Program-made: the position numbers and the translations under genes
Shown: positions 9,668-18,442 of the stretch, in pieces
How positions within the stretch are numbered: position 1 is the stretch's first letter
How the letters are laid out: each line of letters starts with the position of its first letter
DNA from: Microbulbifer elongatus
GTDB taxonomy: Bacteria > Pseudomonadota > Gammaproteobacteria > Pseudomonadales > Cellvibrionaceae
Length of the DNA: 64,000 nt
Assembly (NCBI RefSeq): GCF_021165935.1
Contig: NZ_CP088953.1
Location: 310,001 to 374,000 of the forward strand
Direction of reading: 5' to 3'
Notes under the pieces: model-generated
The model's input: the letters and a program-made list of their open reading frames with translations, nothing else
What the model was told of the DNA's origin: nothing
The model's database searches: none

Positions 9668-10252
9668 TTAGGCTTCGACGGCAGCTTCGGGCTGCTTTTG
9701 TTTTTGTTTGGCTTCCGCATCGGCCGAAGAGGCTTCTGCGTCATCGGTATAGGGATGCACTTCGGAATCGAAGTCGCTGGGCAGCTCTTCTTTCGCCGTC
9801 ACCAGCTCGATCAGATGATCGATGGAGAAGAGGCAGATCAGCAGACCGGAAAGCGGCAGTACGCTGTACACGTAACCCATGGGCAGGTTCAGTGCCGCGG
9901 AGGTCTGCTCCAGCTCGAAGGTGAGCAGCATCAGCTTGGCACCGCCGTAAACCATCGCCAGCGCGGCGAAGGCAAAACACACCAGCACCACAAAAATCTG
10001 CAGCGCGCGGCGCTTGGCACCGTGCAGGGCATTGCTCAACAAGTCGATACCCAGGTGGGATTTTTTACGATAGGCGTAGGCACCGCCGAGCAAGCCAATC
10101 CACACCAGCAGATAACGTGCAACTTCTTCGGTGTAGGAGCTTGGCTGCATGGGCAGGAAGCGAGTGAGGATCTGCCAGGTCACGTCCAGCACCATCAGTG
10201 CCAGCAGCGTACCGAGCACAAAGCCCAAGGCCTTTTCAATTTTCTGCATCAT
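9668..10252 (-). CDS. dctQ: TRAP transporter small permease subunit (DctQ family)
   Basis: A 194-residue protein with four membrane segments (about residues 10-30, 48-64, 88-108 and 128-150). It carries typical DctQ sequence: TWQILTRFLP, SYTEEVARYLLVWIGLLGGAYAYRKKSHLGIDLL. The C-terminal 40 residues are acidic, then rich in Gln, Lys and Ala, and probably cytoplasmic. It bridges the binding protein and the large permease. It lies between dctP and dctM with short spacers (45 and 15 bp), so one transcript is likely. Confidence 0.93.
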   Translation of the reverse strand: MMQKIEKALGFVLGTLLALMVLDVTWQILTRFLPMQPSSYTEEVARYLLVWIGLLGGAYAYRKKSHLGIDLLSNALHGAKRRALQIFVVLVCFAFAALAMVYGGAKLMLLTFELEQTSAALNLPMGYVYSVLPLSGLLICLFSIDHLIELVTAKEELPSDFDSEVHPYTDDAEASSADAEAKQKQKQPEAAVEA

Positions 10253-10297
10253 CTTTGCCTTCCACTGTTATTTTTTTAGTGGGCTTTTCTTCAGGAA

Positions 10298-11296
10298 TTA
10301 ATTAACGGCTTTGATCTGATCCAGCAGATCGCCAACATCGGTGCCCTTGTAGCTGTCGTGCAGCGGCTTCACCGCGTCGATGAAGGGCTGCTTGTCCGGG
10401 TAGATCACTTCCACACCGGCGGCCTTCACCGCAGCCAGGGATTCCTCGGTGGATTCCTGCCACAGCTTGCGCTGGTAGGCCACCGCTTCATCGACCGCCT
10501 TGTTCAGCCATTCCTGCTGCAGCGGCGTGAGCTTGTTCCACACCTCGGTGCTGATCAGCAGCAGGTCGGGCACGTAGGTGTGCTCGTCCAGGGTGTAGTA
10601 CTTGGACACTTCGTAGTGTTTGGAGAGATAAAAGCTCGGCGGGTTGTTCTCGGCACCGTTGACCACGCCTTGCTGCAGCGCGGTGTACAGTTCTCCCCAG
10701 CTCACCGGGGTAGCGGCGCCGCCCAGGGTGTTGACCATCTTGATTGCGGTCTGGCTGTTCTGAACACGGATCTTCTGGCCGTTCAGGTCTTTCGGGGACT
10801 GCACGGCGATATCGTTCATGTAGAAAGAGCGGCTGCCCGCATCCAGGTAACCCAGGCCGCGCAGGCGCGCGCGCTCACAAGCCAGCAGCAAATCCTTGCC
10901 AATGGGGCTCTGCAGTACATTCCAGAAGTGTTCGGAATCGCGGAATACGTAGGGAAGGTTGAAGACCTTCATCTCCGGCACGAAGCCCTCCATGGGGCTG
11001 GCGGAGACCTTGGTCATGGCCAGGCTACCGATCTGCAGCAGCTCGATCAGCTCGCGCTCGCTGCCCAGCTGGCCGCCGGAATAGATATCGATCCGCATGG
11101 TATCGCCGGACAGTTTGCGCAGGCGCTTATCCATATACACCATGGCTCGGTGTACGGAGTGCTGCTGATCCAGTGAGTGAGCCAGCTTCAGTGCCACCTG
11201 CTCATCTTTGAATCCGCAGCTGGCCAGCGCCAATGCCGCGGTCGACAACGCGATCGCCGCGAGGGTACGCAGCGCCTTTCTCTTTATTATCATCAT
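10298..11296 (-). CDS. dctP: TRAP transporter substrate-binding protein, lipoprotein type (DctP family)
   Basis: A 332-residue periplasmic binding protein of the DctP/TakP family that delivers substrate to the DctQM permease. Family landmarks are LAHSLDQQHSVHRAM, IDIYSGGQLGSERELIELLQIGSLAM, YLDAGSRSFY and the KDLNGQKIRVQNSQTAIKMVNTLGGAATPVSWGELYTALQQGVVNGAENN signature (about residues 165-215), including the ligand-carboxylate-binding Arg. The signal peptide ends in a lipobox (LALASC, Cys about residue 26), so this copy is probably membrane-anchored. Most family members in Gram-negatives are soluble. Start: the second Met codon (11293) has better spacing from an AGGT ribosome site than the first. 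An operator and a 16-bp palindrome lie upstream. Confidence 0.93.
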   Translation of the reverse strand: MMIIKRKALRTLAAIALSTAALALASCGFKDEQVALKLAHSLDQQHSVHRAMVYMDKRLRKLSGDTMRIDIYSGGQLGSERELIELLQIGSLAMTKVSASPMEGFVPEMKVFNLPYVFRDSEHFWNVLQSPIGKDLLLACERARLRGLGYLDAGSRSFYMNDIAVQSPKDLNGQKIRVQNSQTAIKMVNTLGGAATPVSWGELYTALQQGVVNGAENNPPSFYLSKHYEVSKYYTLDEHTYVPDLLLISTEVWNKLTPLQQEWLNKAVDEAVAYQRKLWQESTEESLAAVKAAGVEVIYPDKQPFIDAVKPLHDSYKGTDVGDLLDQIKAVN

Positions 11297-11403
11297 TGCT
11301 ACCTGTGGGCTTTTGGTACTTGGTACAGGTTCTATCTATTTATTTATTGTTCTGATTTGCCGCTTGGCCCTGTGGCTTGCCCACAAAGCTATTATGGCAG
11401 ACC

Positions 11404-11436
11404 AAATTGGTCATACCATGTTACCGATATCGGTAA
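11404..11436. promoter_or_regulatory. GntR-type operator and adjacent perfect 16-bp palindrome upstream of dctP
   Basis: The minus strand at 11418-11404 reads TGGTATGACCAATTT, the best-formed copy of the shared motif. Two bases away, 11421-11436 reads TTACCGATATCGGTAA, a perfect 16-bp palindrome of a different type. Both sit 108-140 bp upstream of dctP. This points to control by two regulators, which is inference. Confidence 0.6.
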
Positions 11437-11552
11437 GGGGGCGCAACGGGCAATCTCTGCCAACCCCCGCAGCACCTCACGCCATATCCGCGGGATTTGG
11501 CGCGAGATACCACATTACACGTTACCTCCAAGAAAGAAAGCCTGTTTTTTGA

Positions 11553-12902
11553 TCAAGCCGAAGGAGCCCCCTGCACCGGAGCAGTAACACCGCGCTTGCC
11601 GCTCAATTCCGCGAGCTGCTCCAGTGTTTTCCCTTTCGTTTCCGGCATCAGCTTCACGGTAAATAACAGCTGCAGCACCATCATGAAGGCAAAAAACATG
11701 AAGATCTGGCCAGGCTCAAACTGCGTCAGGAAGTACGGCATCAGCAAAGTAATCGCCGCAGCCAGCACCCAGTGTGTACCGGTTCCCACCGACGTCCCCT
11801 TAGACCGAACCGAATTGGGGAACACTTCTGCAATAAATACCCAGATCACCGCGCCCTGGCCAATTGCATGGGAGGCAATAAAGGCAAACACAAAGAACAC
11901 CACGAGCATTCCACCTGTTCCCGTGGAAAATGCCCAGGACACAACGGACAGGGAAAGGATGTAACCCAAGGAACCAATAAACATCAGGGTTTTCCGCCCC
12001 GCCTTATCAATCAGGTAGAGCCCCGCCATGGTAAACACGAGATTAACCAGCCCCACACCAGCGGTGGACAGCAGCGACGTACTCGCGTCCAGCCCTGCCA
12101 ATTCAAACACCCGTGGCGCGTAGTAGATAATGAAGTTGATTCCGGAAATCTGGTTAAATGCCGCAAGCAGAAACACCAGTAGAATTGGAAACAGGTAGGT
12201 GCGAGAGAACAGGTTGTCTTTACTCGCGGTCTGCGCTTCGGCTTCGATCTCACGCACCAGTGCGCTACTGTCTTTTTCGCCAAGCTCATCGAATATCACT
12301 TTGGCTTTGGCCGTTTCGCCGCGGTACAAGATCAGCCAGCGAGGACTCTCAGGCATTCTGAAAACCATCAACAGATAGATAAGGGCAGGGATCGCCTCTA
12401 CGCCCAACATGATCCGCCAATCGTGTTCACCAATACCGGACAGAAGATAATTGGATAAAAACGCCACAAGTATCCCGAACACAAGCTGGAACTGATAGGT
12501 CGCAACAAGGCGACCACGGCTTTCGGCCGGTGCTATCTCCGAGATGTAAGCCGGCACGGCAACCGATGAGATGCCCACACCTATCCCACCAATAAAACGA
12601 AGTACAGCGAAGCTATAAGGGTCCGGGGCAACGGCTGAGCCAAGGGCCGATACAAAATACAGAGCTCCGATCAAAATCAGCGTCGCCTTTCGCCCGAATT
12701 TATCGCACGGGTAATTGCCGGCCAAAGCGCCAATCACAGTCCCCCACAGGGCCGATGACATAATGAACAAACCATGGAAGAGCGGGCTGGTATCCCAAAC
12801 ACGCTGAATGGGCTGGTCAGCACCGGAAATGACTGCAGTATCAAAACCGAAAAGAAACCCTGCGACTGCTACCGTAATCGACCAAAATGTTATTTTTTTC
12901 AT
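11553..12902 (-). CDS. Sugar porter family MFS transporter
   Basis: A 449-residue inner-membrane proton symporter of the sugar porter (XylE/GalP/AraE) family with 12 predicted segments. Family signatures are FGFDTAVISGA in helix 1, DKFGRKATLILIGA, GVGISSVAVPAYISEIAPAESRGRLVATYQFQLVFGILVAF, PESPRWLILYRGE, DKAGRKTLMFIGS and the C-terminal PETKGKTLEQL. It follows uxuA with 22 bp between them on the same strand, so co-transcription is likely. Substrate is not readable; a uronate or a neutral sugar of the same glycan is plausible. There is no clear T-run terminator in the 255-bp gap downstream, which instead holds the dctP promoter. Confidence 0.92.
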   Translation of the reverse strand: MKKITFWSITVAVAGFLFGFDTAVISGADQPIQRVWDTSPLFHGLFIMSSALWGTVIGALAGNYPCDKFGRKATLILIGALYFVSALGSAVAPDPYSFAVLRFIGGIGVGISSVAVPAYISEIAPAESRGRLVATYQFQLVFGILVAFLSNYLLSGIGEHDWRIMLGVEAIPALIYLLMVFRMPESPRWLILYRGETAKAKVIFDELGEKDSSALVREIEAEAQTASKDNLFSRTYLFPILLVFLLAAFNQISGINFIIYYAPRVFELAGLDASTSLLSTAGVGLVNLVFTMAGLYLIDKAGRKTLMFIGSLGYILSLSVVSWAFSTGTGGMLVVFFVFAFIASHAIGQGAVIWVFIAEVFPNSVRSKGTSVGTGTHWVLAAAITLLMPYFLTQFEPGQIFMFFAFMMVLQLLFTVKLMPETKGKTLEQLAELSGKRGVTAPVQGAPSA

Positions 12903-12924
12903 CGCCGAATCCTTATTATAAATA

Positions 12925-14082
12925 TTATAAATTTTTCAGGGCATAGATTACGCCGCGTAACTCCGCCAGCCCCTTTAGTCGTCCCATATAGGAATACCCC
13001 GGCTTGACCCCCTCCTTTTCTGCCTCATCAAGCAGCAAGTGACCATGGTCGGGGCGCATTGGAATCTGAATCCCGTGTGCACGCTCGGCATCAAGCAGCA
13101 CCTTGATCAGGCCGACCATGTCGTTGTCACCATTCAAATGGTCAGATTCATAGAATGAGCCGTCCGGCTCACGAATCACATTGCGCAGGTGCACGAAATA
13201 AACCCGGTTTGCAAACTCATCCACCATACCGGGTAAATCGTTGTCCTCTCGCGCGCCGTATGAACCTGCACACATGGTCAGCCCATTGGACGGGCTTGGC
13301 ACTGCCTGGAGCAGTTTGCGCGCATCATCCTGGGTTGAGACAACCCGCGGGAGGCCAAAAAGACTGAAGGGGGGATCGTCGGGGTGGATACAGAGTTTGA
13401 CACCATACTGCTCAGCGACCGGGATCACCGCTTCCAAGAACTGGAACAGGTTGTTGCGCATCCCTTCATTGCCGAGCTTGATGAACTCGTCAATCGCCAG
13501 CCGAATACCTTCACGATCATAAGAGCCTTCGCCACCGGGCAATCCAGCTATGATATTCGCCTCAAGCTGCGTCTGCTCATACGGGCTCATTCTGTCGAGA
13601 CGAGCCTTCGCCTGTTCGATCAGTTCGGGGCGGTAGTCACTTCGAGCATTCTGACGCTGCAATATAAAAACGTCGTAAGCCACAAAGTCGGTCATTTCAA
13701 ACCGCAGCGCGTAGGCTTTATTGGGAAGCTGGTAGCTGAGGTTCGTTCTTGTCCAGTCGACCACAGGCATAAAGTTGTAACAGATCGTTTTCACTCCGGC
13801 CTTACCGGCATTGGCGATCGACTGCTTGTAATTTTCGATATGCTGCCGGTAGTTACCGGTTCGCGTCTTGATATCGTTGTGTACAGGGATACTTTCGATG
13901 ACGGTCCATTCCAGGCCCGCACCCTCGATCAGCGCCTTTCGCTGCTCAATCGCTTCCAGCGGCCACAACTCACCTGCGGGAATATGGTGCAACGCCGTAA
14001 CTATCCCGCTGGCTCCCGCTTGGGCGATCTTTTCCAAACTGATGGAATCATCAGGCCCAAACCAACGCCACGTCTCAATCAT
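12925..14082 (-). CDS. uxuA: D-mannonate dehydratase
   Basis: A 385-residue cytoplasmic enzyme that dehydrates D-mannonate to 2-keto-3-deoxygluconate in glucuronate catabolism. It needs a divalent metal. Family landmarks are METWRWFGP-like MIETWRWFGPDD at the N-terminus, GIVTALHHIPAGELWP, YNFMPVVDWTRT, CIHPDDPP, LTMCAGSYG, FVHLRNV and MRPDHGHLL near the C-terminus. The Cys/His/Asp metal ligands of UxuA lie in these motifs. Length is close to the usual 390-400. It is the first gene of a two-gene minus-strand unit with the MFS porter and is divergent from the TonB receptor gene across a 515-bp spacer. Confidence 0.96.
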   Translation of the reverse strand: MIETWRWFGPDDSISLEKIAQAGASGIVTALHHIPAGELWPLEAIEQRKALIEGAGLEWTVIESIPVHNDIKTRTGNYRQHIENYKQSIANAGKAGVKTICYNFMPVVDWTRTNLSYQLPNKAYALRFEMTDFVAYDVFILQRQNARSDYRPELIEQAKARLDRMSPYEQTQLEANIIAGLPGGEGSYDREGIRLAIDEFIKLGNEGMRNNLFQFLEAVIPVAEQYGVKLCIHPDDPPFSLFGLPRVVSTQDDARKLLQAVPSPSNGLTMCAGSYGAREDNDLPGMVDEFANRVYFVHLRNVIREPDGSFYESDHLNGDNDMVGLIKVLLDAERAHGIQIPMRPDHGHLLLDEAEKEGVKPGYSYMGRLKGLAELRGVIYALKNL

Positions 14083-14597
14083 ATACCCACCTTACTTAAC
14101 TTCCGTTTATTTTTTATTCAATTTTGGCCTTACCGGACATCCGAGATAGTAGAGTAAAGGGGTTGGGCTGGCAACAAAGTGGCTATTTTGACCGTCAAAC
14201 GAGACATACGGCGCCAAAATGATGAAAAAACACACAAAACACTCGACTTTCCAACGCGGTCCGGCAGCTTTTCTTCAGTAACTCCCGAGAGAAACCCTTT
14301 ACCAAACGCCATTTAACGGCCGGTTTCTGCAAAGCACCCTACCTAAGTGGCACTCCCCCAATCGAATCGGACAAGCCAAAACTGAACAAATCATAAGCAA
14401 ACTTGCAAGACTTGCGAACACCCGGATCACCGGCATGACCAAACAGTGGCATTTTGCGCCAAAAGCTCGGAAAAATGTCCAATTACGGTTGACTATCTAG
14501 CATCTGGCTGGGTAGCCTCCTTATCCGGTCATGCCAGATATGTAGCGGTGCGTAGTTTCAGGGCAGGCTCCAATAAACCTATAAAGGGATAAAAATA
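14083..14597. promoter_or_regulatory. Divergent uxuA/TonB receptor spacer with two GGTCATGCC operator candidates
   Basis: No gene is seen. The minus strand at 14441-14431 reads TGGTCATGCCG and the plus strand at 14526-14536 reads CGGTCATGCCA. These are two copies of one half-conserved palindrome on opposite strands, 95 bp apart. They fit the general FadR-type rule TGGTnnnRCCA but lack the AATTT extension of the pectin motif. TTTTGCGCCAAAA lies at 14452-14464, and GCGCCAAAA recurs near 14211. The GntR gene at 17550 is an obvious candidate regulator. Confidence 0.45.
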
Positions 14598-17387
14598 ATG
14601 AGAGAGAAACTAACCATGACGACCAAAGGGTCGCTTTCAATCCTCGCGCTGGCGGTCACATGCGGGCTCCCTTCTCTTGCGACGGCACAAACCGACAAGG
14701 AAGAGCAAGGCGGCCAGGGAGCGTCATCTGAGATCGAAGAGGTTGTGGTCCAGGGGTTTCGCAAGAGCCTGAATGACTCACTGAATGCCAAACGAGACTC
14801 GACTGAGCTAAAAGACGAAATCCACTCTGAAGATATCGGCAAATTCCCCGACCTCAACCTCGCCGAAGCAATACAGCGAGTGGCCGGTGTCGCTATTCGC
14901 AGAGATAATGGCGAAGGGGTAGAAGTAGAGTTACGCGGGCTCGGATCGCAATACACCAATACCATGCTGAATGGCCTGCCCGTCGCCACCGCGTGGAATG
15001 ACAATCGTGGCGCCGCCCTGGATAATTTTGCCTCAGAATTGTTTTCTCGTGTTTCCATTGAAAAAACTGCCTCGGCCAAGCAGGTAGAAGGTGGCATCTC
15101 GGGCGTTGTCAATATGCGGAATGCACGCCCCTTCGATTTCGATGAAGGCCTCTCAATCACGACGAGCGCACAGGGCGGCTACAACACCCAGGCCGAAGAG
15201 TTTGATCCTCGCGGCACCTTCATGGTCAGCAACACATTCGACACCAATAATGGGCGCATCGGTGTACTTGTTGGAGCATCCTACTCTGAGCGCAGTGTTC
15301 GAATTGATGGCTGGGAAACCCAGGACTGGGGTTCGCGGGCGGCGAATACCATTCGCGGTTTTGAATTTGCCGACGGTAACCGCTCGGGTATGCAAAGTAG
15401 TACCTGGGACACTATTGCCAATGATCCCGACGACCTGATTCCAGACGACACCACAAGCGGAGAACTGGAACAGGTAATCTTCCCCCGCCTACAGCGCACA
15501 GACTTGATCTACGGCGATCGCGAACGATTGGGCACGGTACTTTCCCTCCAGTGGGAAGCGAACGCAGATATGATTGCCAGTTTTGACTGGCTCCACTCTG
15601 AACTGGACGATCTACTCTACCGCGAGAACATTGACGCCGAAGTACGCAATGCAACAACACTGGACCCAGTCAATATTGTCGCGGACTCCGCGGGTTACCT
15701 GATCACCGGCACCTTGGAAAATGTGAACCGACGCAGTGAAAGCCGTCGCTTTTTCGATTTCCAGGAATTCGACCAGTATGTGGGTGAGCTGAACTGGCAA
15801 GCCACTGAAAACCTGAATTTGAATTTCAAGGCGGCGTATAACGAATCAAAGTACGAGCAGCGTCATTTAACCTTTCTGTCTTCAGCAAACGGTACTACCG
15901 CCACGTTTGATTACTCAGCCAACTCGGATATTCCCAGCGTTATTTCCAGTGTCGACCTTACGGATCCGGCGAATTTTGAGTTAAGTTCCATTCGCGCCGA
16001 ACCACAGGACCGGGGCACGACAAATACCAGCTTCCACTTTGATGGGGAATGGGGAGATGACAGCTCGCGCCTCGACTTTGGTATGGCCTGGGACGAGTTC
16101 ACCTACTACAACATCCGCTACCGCCGCAATGCTTCCGCTGATTCATTTACCGACCAGTGGGTAAACGGCAATACGCCAACTTCCGAGCAGGTCAATCACG
16201 TCCTTCCAATTAATGACTATGCATCTGATTTCAACAACCCTGATGGGGCCGTACTCTCTTGGGTGGTCACGGATTGGGCTGCGGCGGATGCGCTAACCCA
16301 GAACGGTCTCGACGCGATGTTAATGTCGGGCTGGCCTGAGGATGCCTATATTCCTGAGCTAAAAGAATCCAACTTGGCATTTTATACCCAATACAATGGG
16401 CGCTCTCAATTGGCCGGTCGTGAGCTTCGTTTCAATACCGGCATCCGTGCCATTAAAACCGATCAGGCGACCCGTAACATTTCAAATACCGGTGCACCGG
16501 TCGCGATTGACCGTGAGTATTGGGATTACCTCCCTTCCTTCAACCTCGCTTGGGATGCTCGCGAAGACGTAGTCGCACGGCTGTCTGCTGCACGCGCCAT
16601 GACACGCCCGGATCTCGGACAGCTTGAGGGAACGACATCTATTACCAGTGACTTCCTGGTAAGCAATGACAACCCGCGACTGTCGCCGTTCTATTCAGAC
16701 CAGATTGATGTAGGTGTGGAGTGGTACTTCGCTCCAGAATCAGTACTGTCTCTGAATCTTTTCCACAAGCAACTTAGCGGCTTCGTAGAACGTGATTTGG
16801 TGGAGGGGCCATTCCGGGATTCCGGAATCGCGATAAGCAGCCTTGACCCGGATATTTACCGTGGTCTGACACCAGACACCACGGTAACTTACTCCACATT
16901 CGTCAACTCTGACGAAACACGGGAAATGACCGGCTATGAATTCGCTTTTCAGATGCCGTTCGATGAACTTCTCCCGATCAACGGGTTTGGCACCATGGTC
17001 AACTACACCCACATCAAGTCATCCGATATTACCTACAACACCGCACTTGGAGAACTGGTGGACTCCATTGTCGGTCTGTCCCCGGATGTCGTGAATGTGC
17101 TTGCGTACTACGATCAGAATGACTGGGCGCTACGCGCATCCTACAACTACCGCTCCGCGTTTACTGAAGCCGGATGCTGCCGGAATAACCAGCCACTTCT
17201 ACGTACTCGAGAAAGCCGGGAACAGGTGGACCTGACCGCGTTGTACCGCGTGAATGACAATATCTCAATCAGCCTTGAGGGACTGAACGTCACGGGTGAA
17301 AAGCAGTACACCGCATTTGGAGATCGACTGAATCGCTGGATCAGTTCTGGCACTCAGTACATGCTGAGTGTCAGAGCTAGTTTCTAG
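14598..17387 (+). CDS. TonB-dependent receptor (Xanthomonas/Caulobacter carbohydrate type)
   Basis: A 929-residue outer-membrane receptor for energised uptake of oligosaccharides. The signal peptide is about residues 1-30 (ends SLATAQ). The TonB-box region follows (EIEEVVVQGFRKSLNDSLNAKRDS), then the plug with PDLNLAEAIQRVAGVAIRRDNGEGVEVELRGLGSQYTNTMLNGLPV (about 85-130), and a C-terminal barrel ending in the aromatic signature YMLSVRASF. An AAGGGA ribosome site fits the chosen ATG; an internal ATG six codons on is an alternative. It ends in TAG. It begins the mannoside-like cluster and is divergent from uxuA, so import of a glucuronate- and/or mannose-containing oligosaccharide is inferred. 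Confidence 0.95.
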   Translation: MREKLTMTTKGSLSILALAVTCGLPSLATAQTDKEEQGGQGASSEIEEVVVQGFRKSLNDSLNAKRDSTELKDEIHSEDIGKFPDLNLAEAIQRVAGVAIRRDNGEGVEVELRGLGSQYTNTMLNGLPVATAWNDNRGAALDNFASELFSRVSIEKTASAKQVEGGISGVVNMRNARPFDFDEGLSITTSAQGGYNTQAEEFDPRGTFMVSNTFDTNNGRIGVLVGASYSERSVRIDGWETQDWGSRAANTIRGFEFADGNRSGMQSSTWDTIANDPDDLIPDDTTSGELEQVIFPRLQRTDLIYGDRERLGTVLSLQWEANADMIASFDWLHSELDDLLYRENIDAEVRNATTLDPVNIVADSAGYLITGTLENVNRRSESRRFFDFQEFDQYVGELNWQATENLNLNFKAAYNESKYEQRHLTFLSSANGTTATFDYSANSDIPSVISSVDLTDPANFELSSIRAEPQDRGTTNTSFHFDGEWGDDSSRLDFGMAWDEFTYYNIRYRRNASADSFTDQWVNGNTPTSEQVNHVLPINDYASDFNNPDGAVLSWVVTDWAAADALTQNGLDAMLMSGWPEDAYIPELKESNLAFYTQYNGRSQLAGRELRFNTGIRAIKTDQATRNISNTGAPVAIDREYWDYLPSFNLAWDAREDVVARLSAARAMTRPDLGQLEGTTSITSDFLVSNDNPRLSPFYSDQIDVGVEWYFAPESVLSLNLFHKQLSGFVERDLVEGPFRDSGIAISSLDPDIYRGLTPDTTVTYSTFVNSDETREMTGYEFAFQMPFDELLPINGFGTMVNYTHIKSSDITYNTALGELVDSIVGLSPDVVNVLAYYDQNDWALRASYNYRSAFTEAGCCRNNQPLLRTRESREQVDLTALYRVNDNISISLEGLNVTGEKQYTAFGDRLNRWISSGTQYMLSVRASF

Positions 17388-17394
17388 AGGTCGG

Positions 17395-17428
17395 ATAGGC
17401 TCAGCCAATTAGTGTTGGCTGAGCCTAT
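17395..17428 (+). terminator. Perfect 14-bp hairpin downstream of the TonB receptor
   Basis: ATAGGCTCAGCCAA (17395-17408), a six-base loop and TTGGCTGAGCCTAT (17415-17428) form a perfect stem starting 8 bp past the receptor stop. No good T-run follows, so it may protect the mRNA 3' end or act with Rho rather than as an intrinsic terminator. Confidence 0.6.
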
Positions 17429-17549
17429 AAGTCTCAAATTAATTGCGCAGAGTTCGTGACTCGTAAACCACCGAAATCTCAATTTTTGCCACTGGGAAAG
17501 GCCGCTTCTACCGGGGTAGAATAGGTTTTTTACTTGACCTCAGTTACTC

Positions 17550-18254
17550 ATGATTTCAACAAATTCTACTGAAAAACGACTTTACATTCAGATTGCCGAA
17601 GCGCTACTGGAACCCATCAAAAAGGGGAAGCTCAAGTTCGGGCAAAAATTGCCACCTGAGCGCCTCCTGGCCGAACAGTTCAACGTAAGCCGGCCCACCA
17701 TTCGTGAGGCAATGATTGCCCTGGAAGTAAGTGGCATCGTAGAGATTCGGTCTAGCTCAGGAGTGTACGTGATCGGTTCCGCAGCGCGACTGGGCGAGAG
17801 CGTCAAGTCAAATATACCGGGGCCGTTTGAGATTTTGGAGGCAAGGCTTCATCTCGAGCCCGAAGCGGCCTATTTGGCGGCGCAGCGGATCAGTATGCAG
17901 GAAGTTCACGAACTAAAGACCATGCTGAAAAGAATGAAGGATCAGGAGAAACACGATTTATCGGGAACGCTGGACATCGATCGCAACTTCCACCTTCTGA
18001 TCGCGACCGCCAGCCGCAATTCCACGATATTTGAGATGGTCGACTGGCTTTGGCAGTTGCGAGACCGATCGAAGATCAGTTCTGTTTTTGATTCGATCGT
18101 CAGAGACCGAGGCCCGGTAACCATTATTGATGAGCATCAAAATATTGTTGATGCTCTTCAGCGCCGGGACGCGACCGGATCGAAGGAAGCTATGGCGGAG
18201 CATATTCAGCGGGTGATTAATGAATTCTCTGAATGCGCTCTGTATGACGACTAA
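17550..18254 (+). CDS. GntR-family transcriptional regulator, FadR subfamily (FCD domain)
   Basis: A 234-residue cytoplasmic regulator. The N-terminal winged helix spans about residues 8-75 (KKGKLKFGQKLPPERLLAEQFNVSRPTIREAMIALEVSGIVEIRSSSGVYVI). The all-alpha FCD ligand domain spans about 90-225 (FEILEARLHLEPEAAYLAAQ, DRNFHLLIATASRN, DEHQNIVDALQRRD, MAEHIQRV), with its metal-binding Asp/His positions apparently kept. The FadR/UxuR/ExuR group responds to uronates or their products in other proteobacteria. It is a paralogue of the interrupted regulator at 42017-42754 and shares its FEILEAR junction. It may control this cluster through the GGTCATGCC sites, and could also read the ACCAATTT sites if the other regulator is dead. 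Ligand is inferred only. Confidence 0.93.
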   Translation: MISTNSTEKRLYIQIAEALLEPIKKGKLKFGQKLPPERLLAEQFNVSRPTIREAMIALEVSGIVEIRSSSGVYVIGSAARLGESVKSNIPGPFEILEARLHLEPEAAYLAAQRISMQEVHELKTMLKRMKDQEKHDLSGTLDIDRNFHLLIATASRNSTIFEMVDWLWQLRDRSKISSVFDSIVRDRGPVTIIDEHQNIVDALQRRDATGSKEAMAEHIQRVINEFSECALYDD

Positions 18255-18442
18255 ATCGTTTCTCGGAAAGTAACTGATTATAAGTAACTAGTGCTCTATT
18301 CACCGCCTTATAAAAAATTAAATTGGTAGAAGTTCGGCAGGTTTTTTCTTTTTAGATAATAAATAGAATCTTGCATGAGTGCCCCATCGCCTTGGAAACT
18401 CATACGGCATGAAAATTCAATAATAATTACGGAAGTCCGTTG

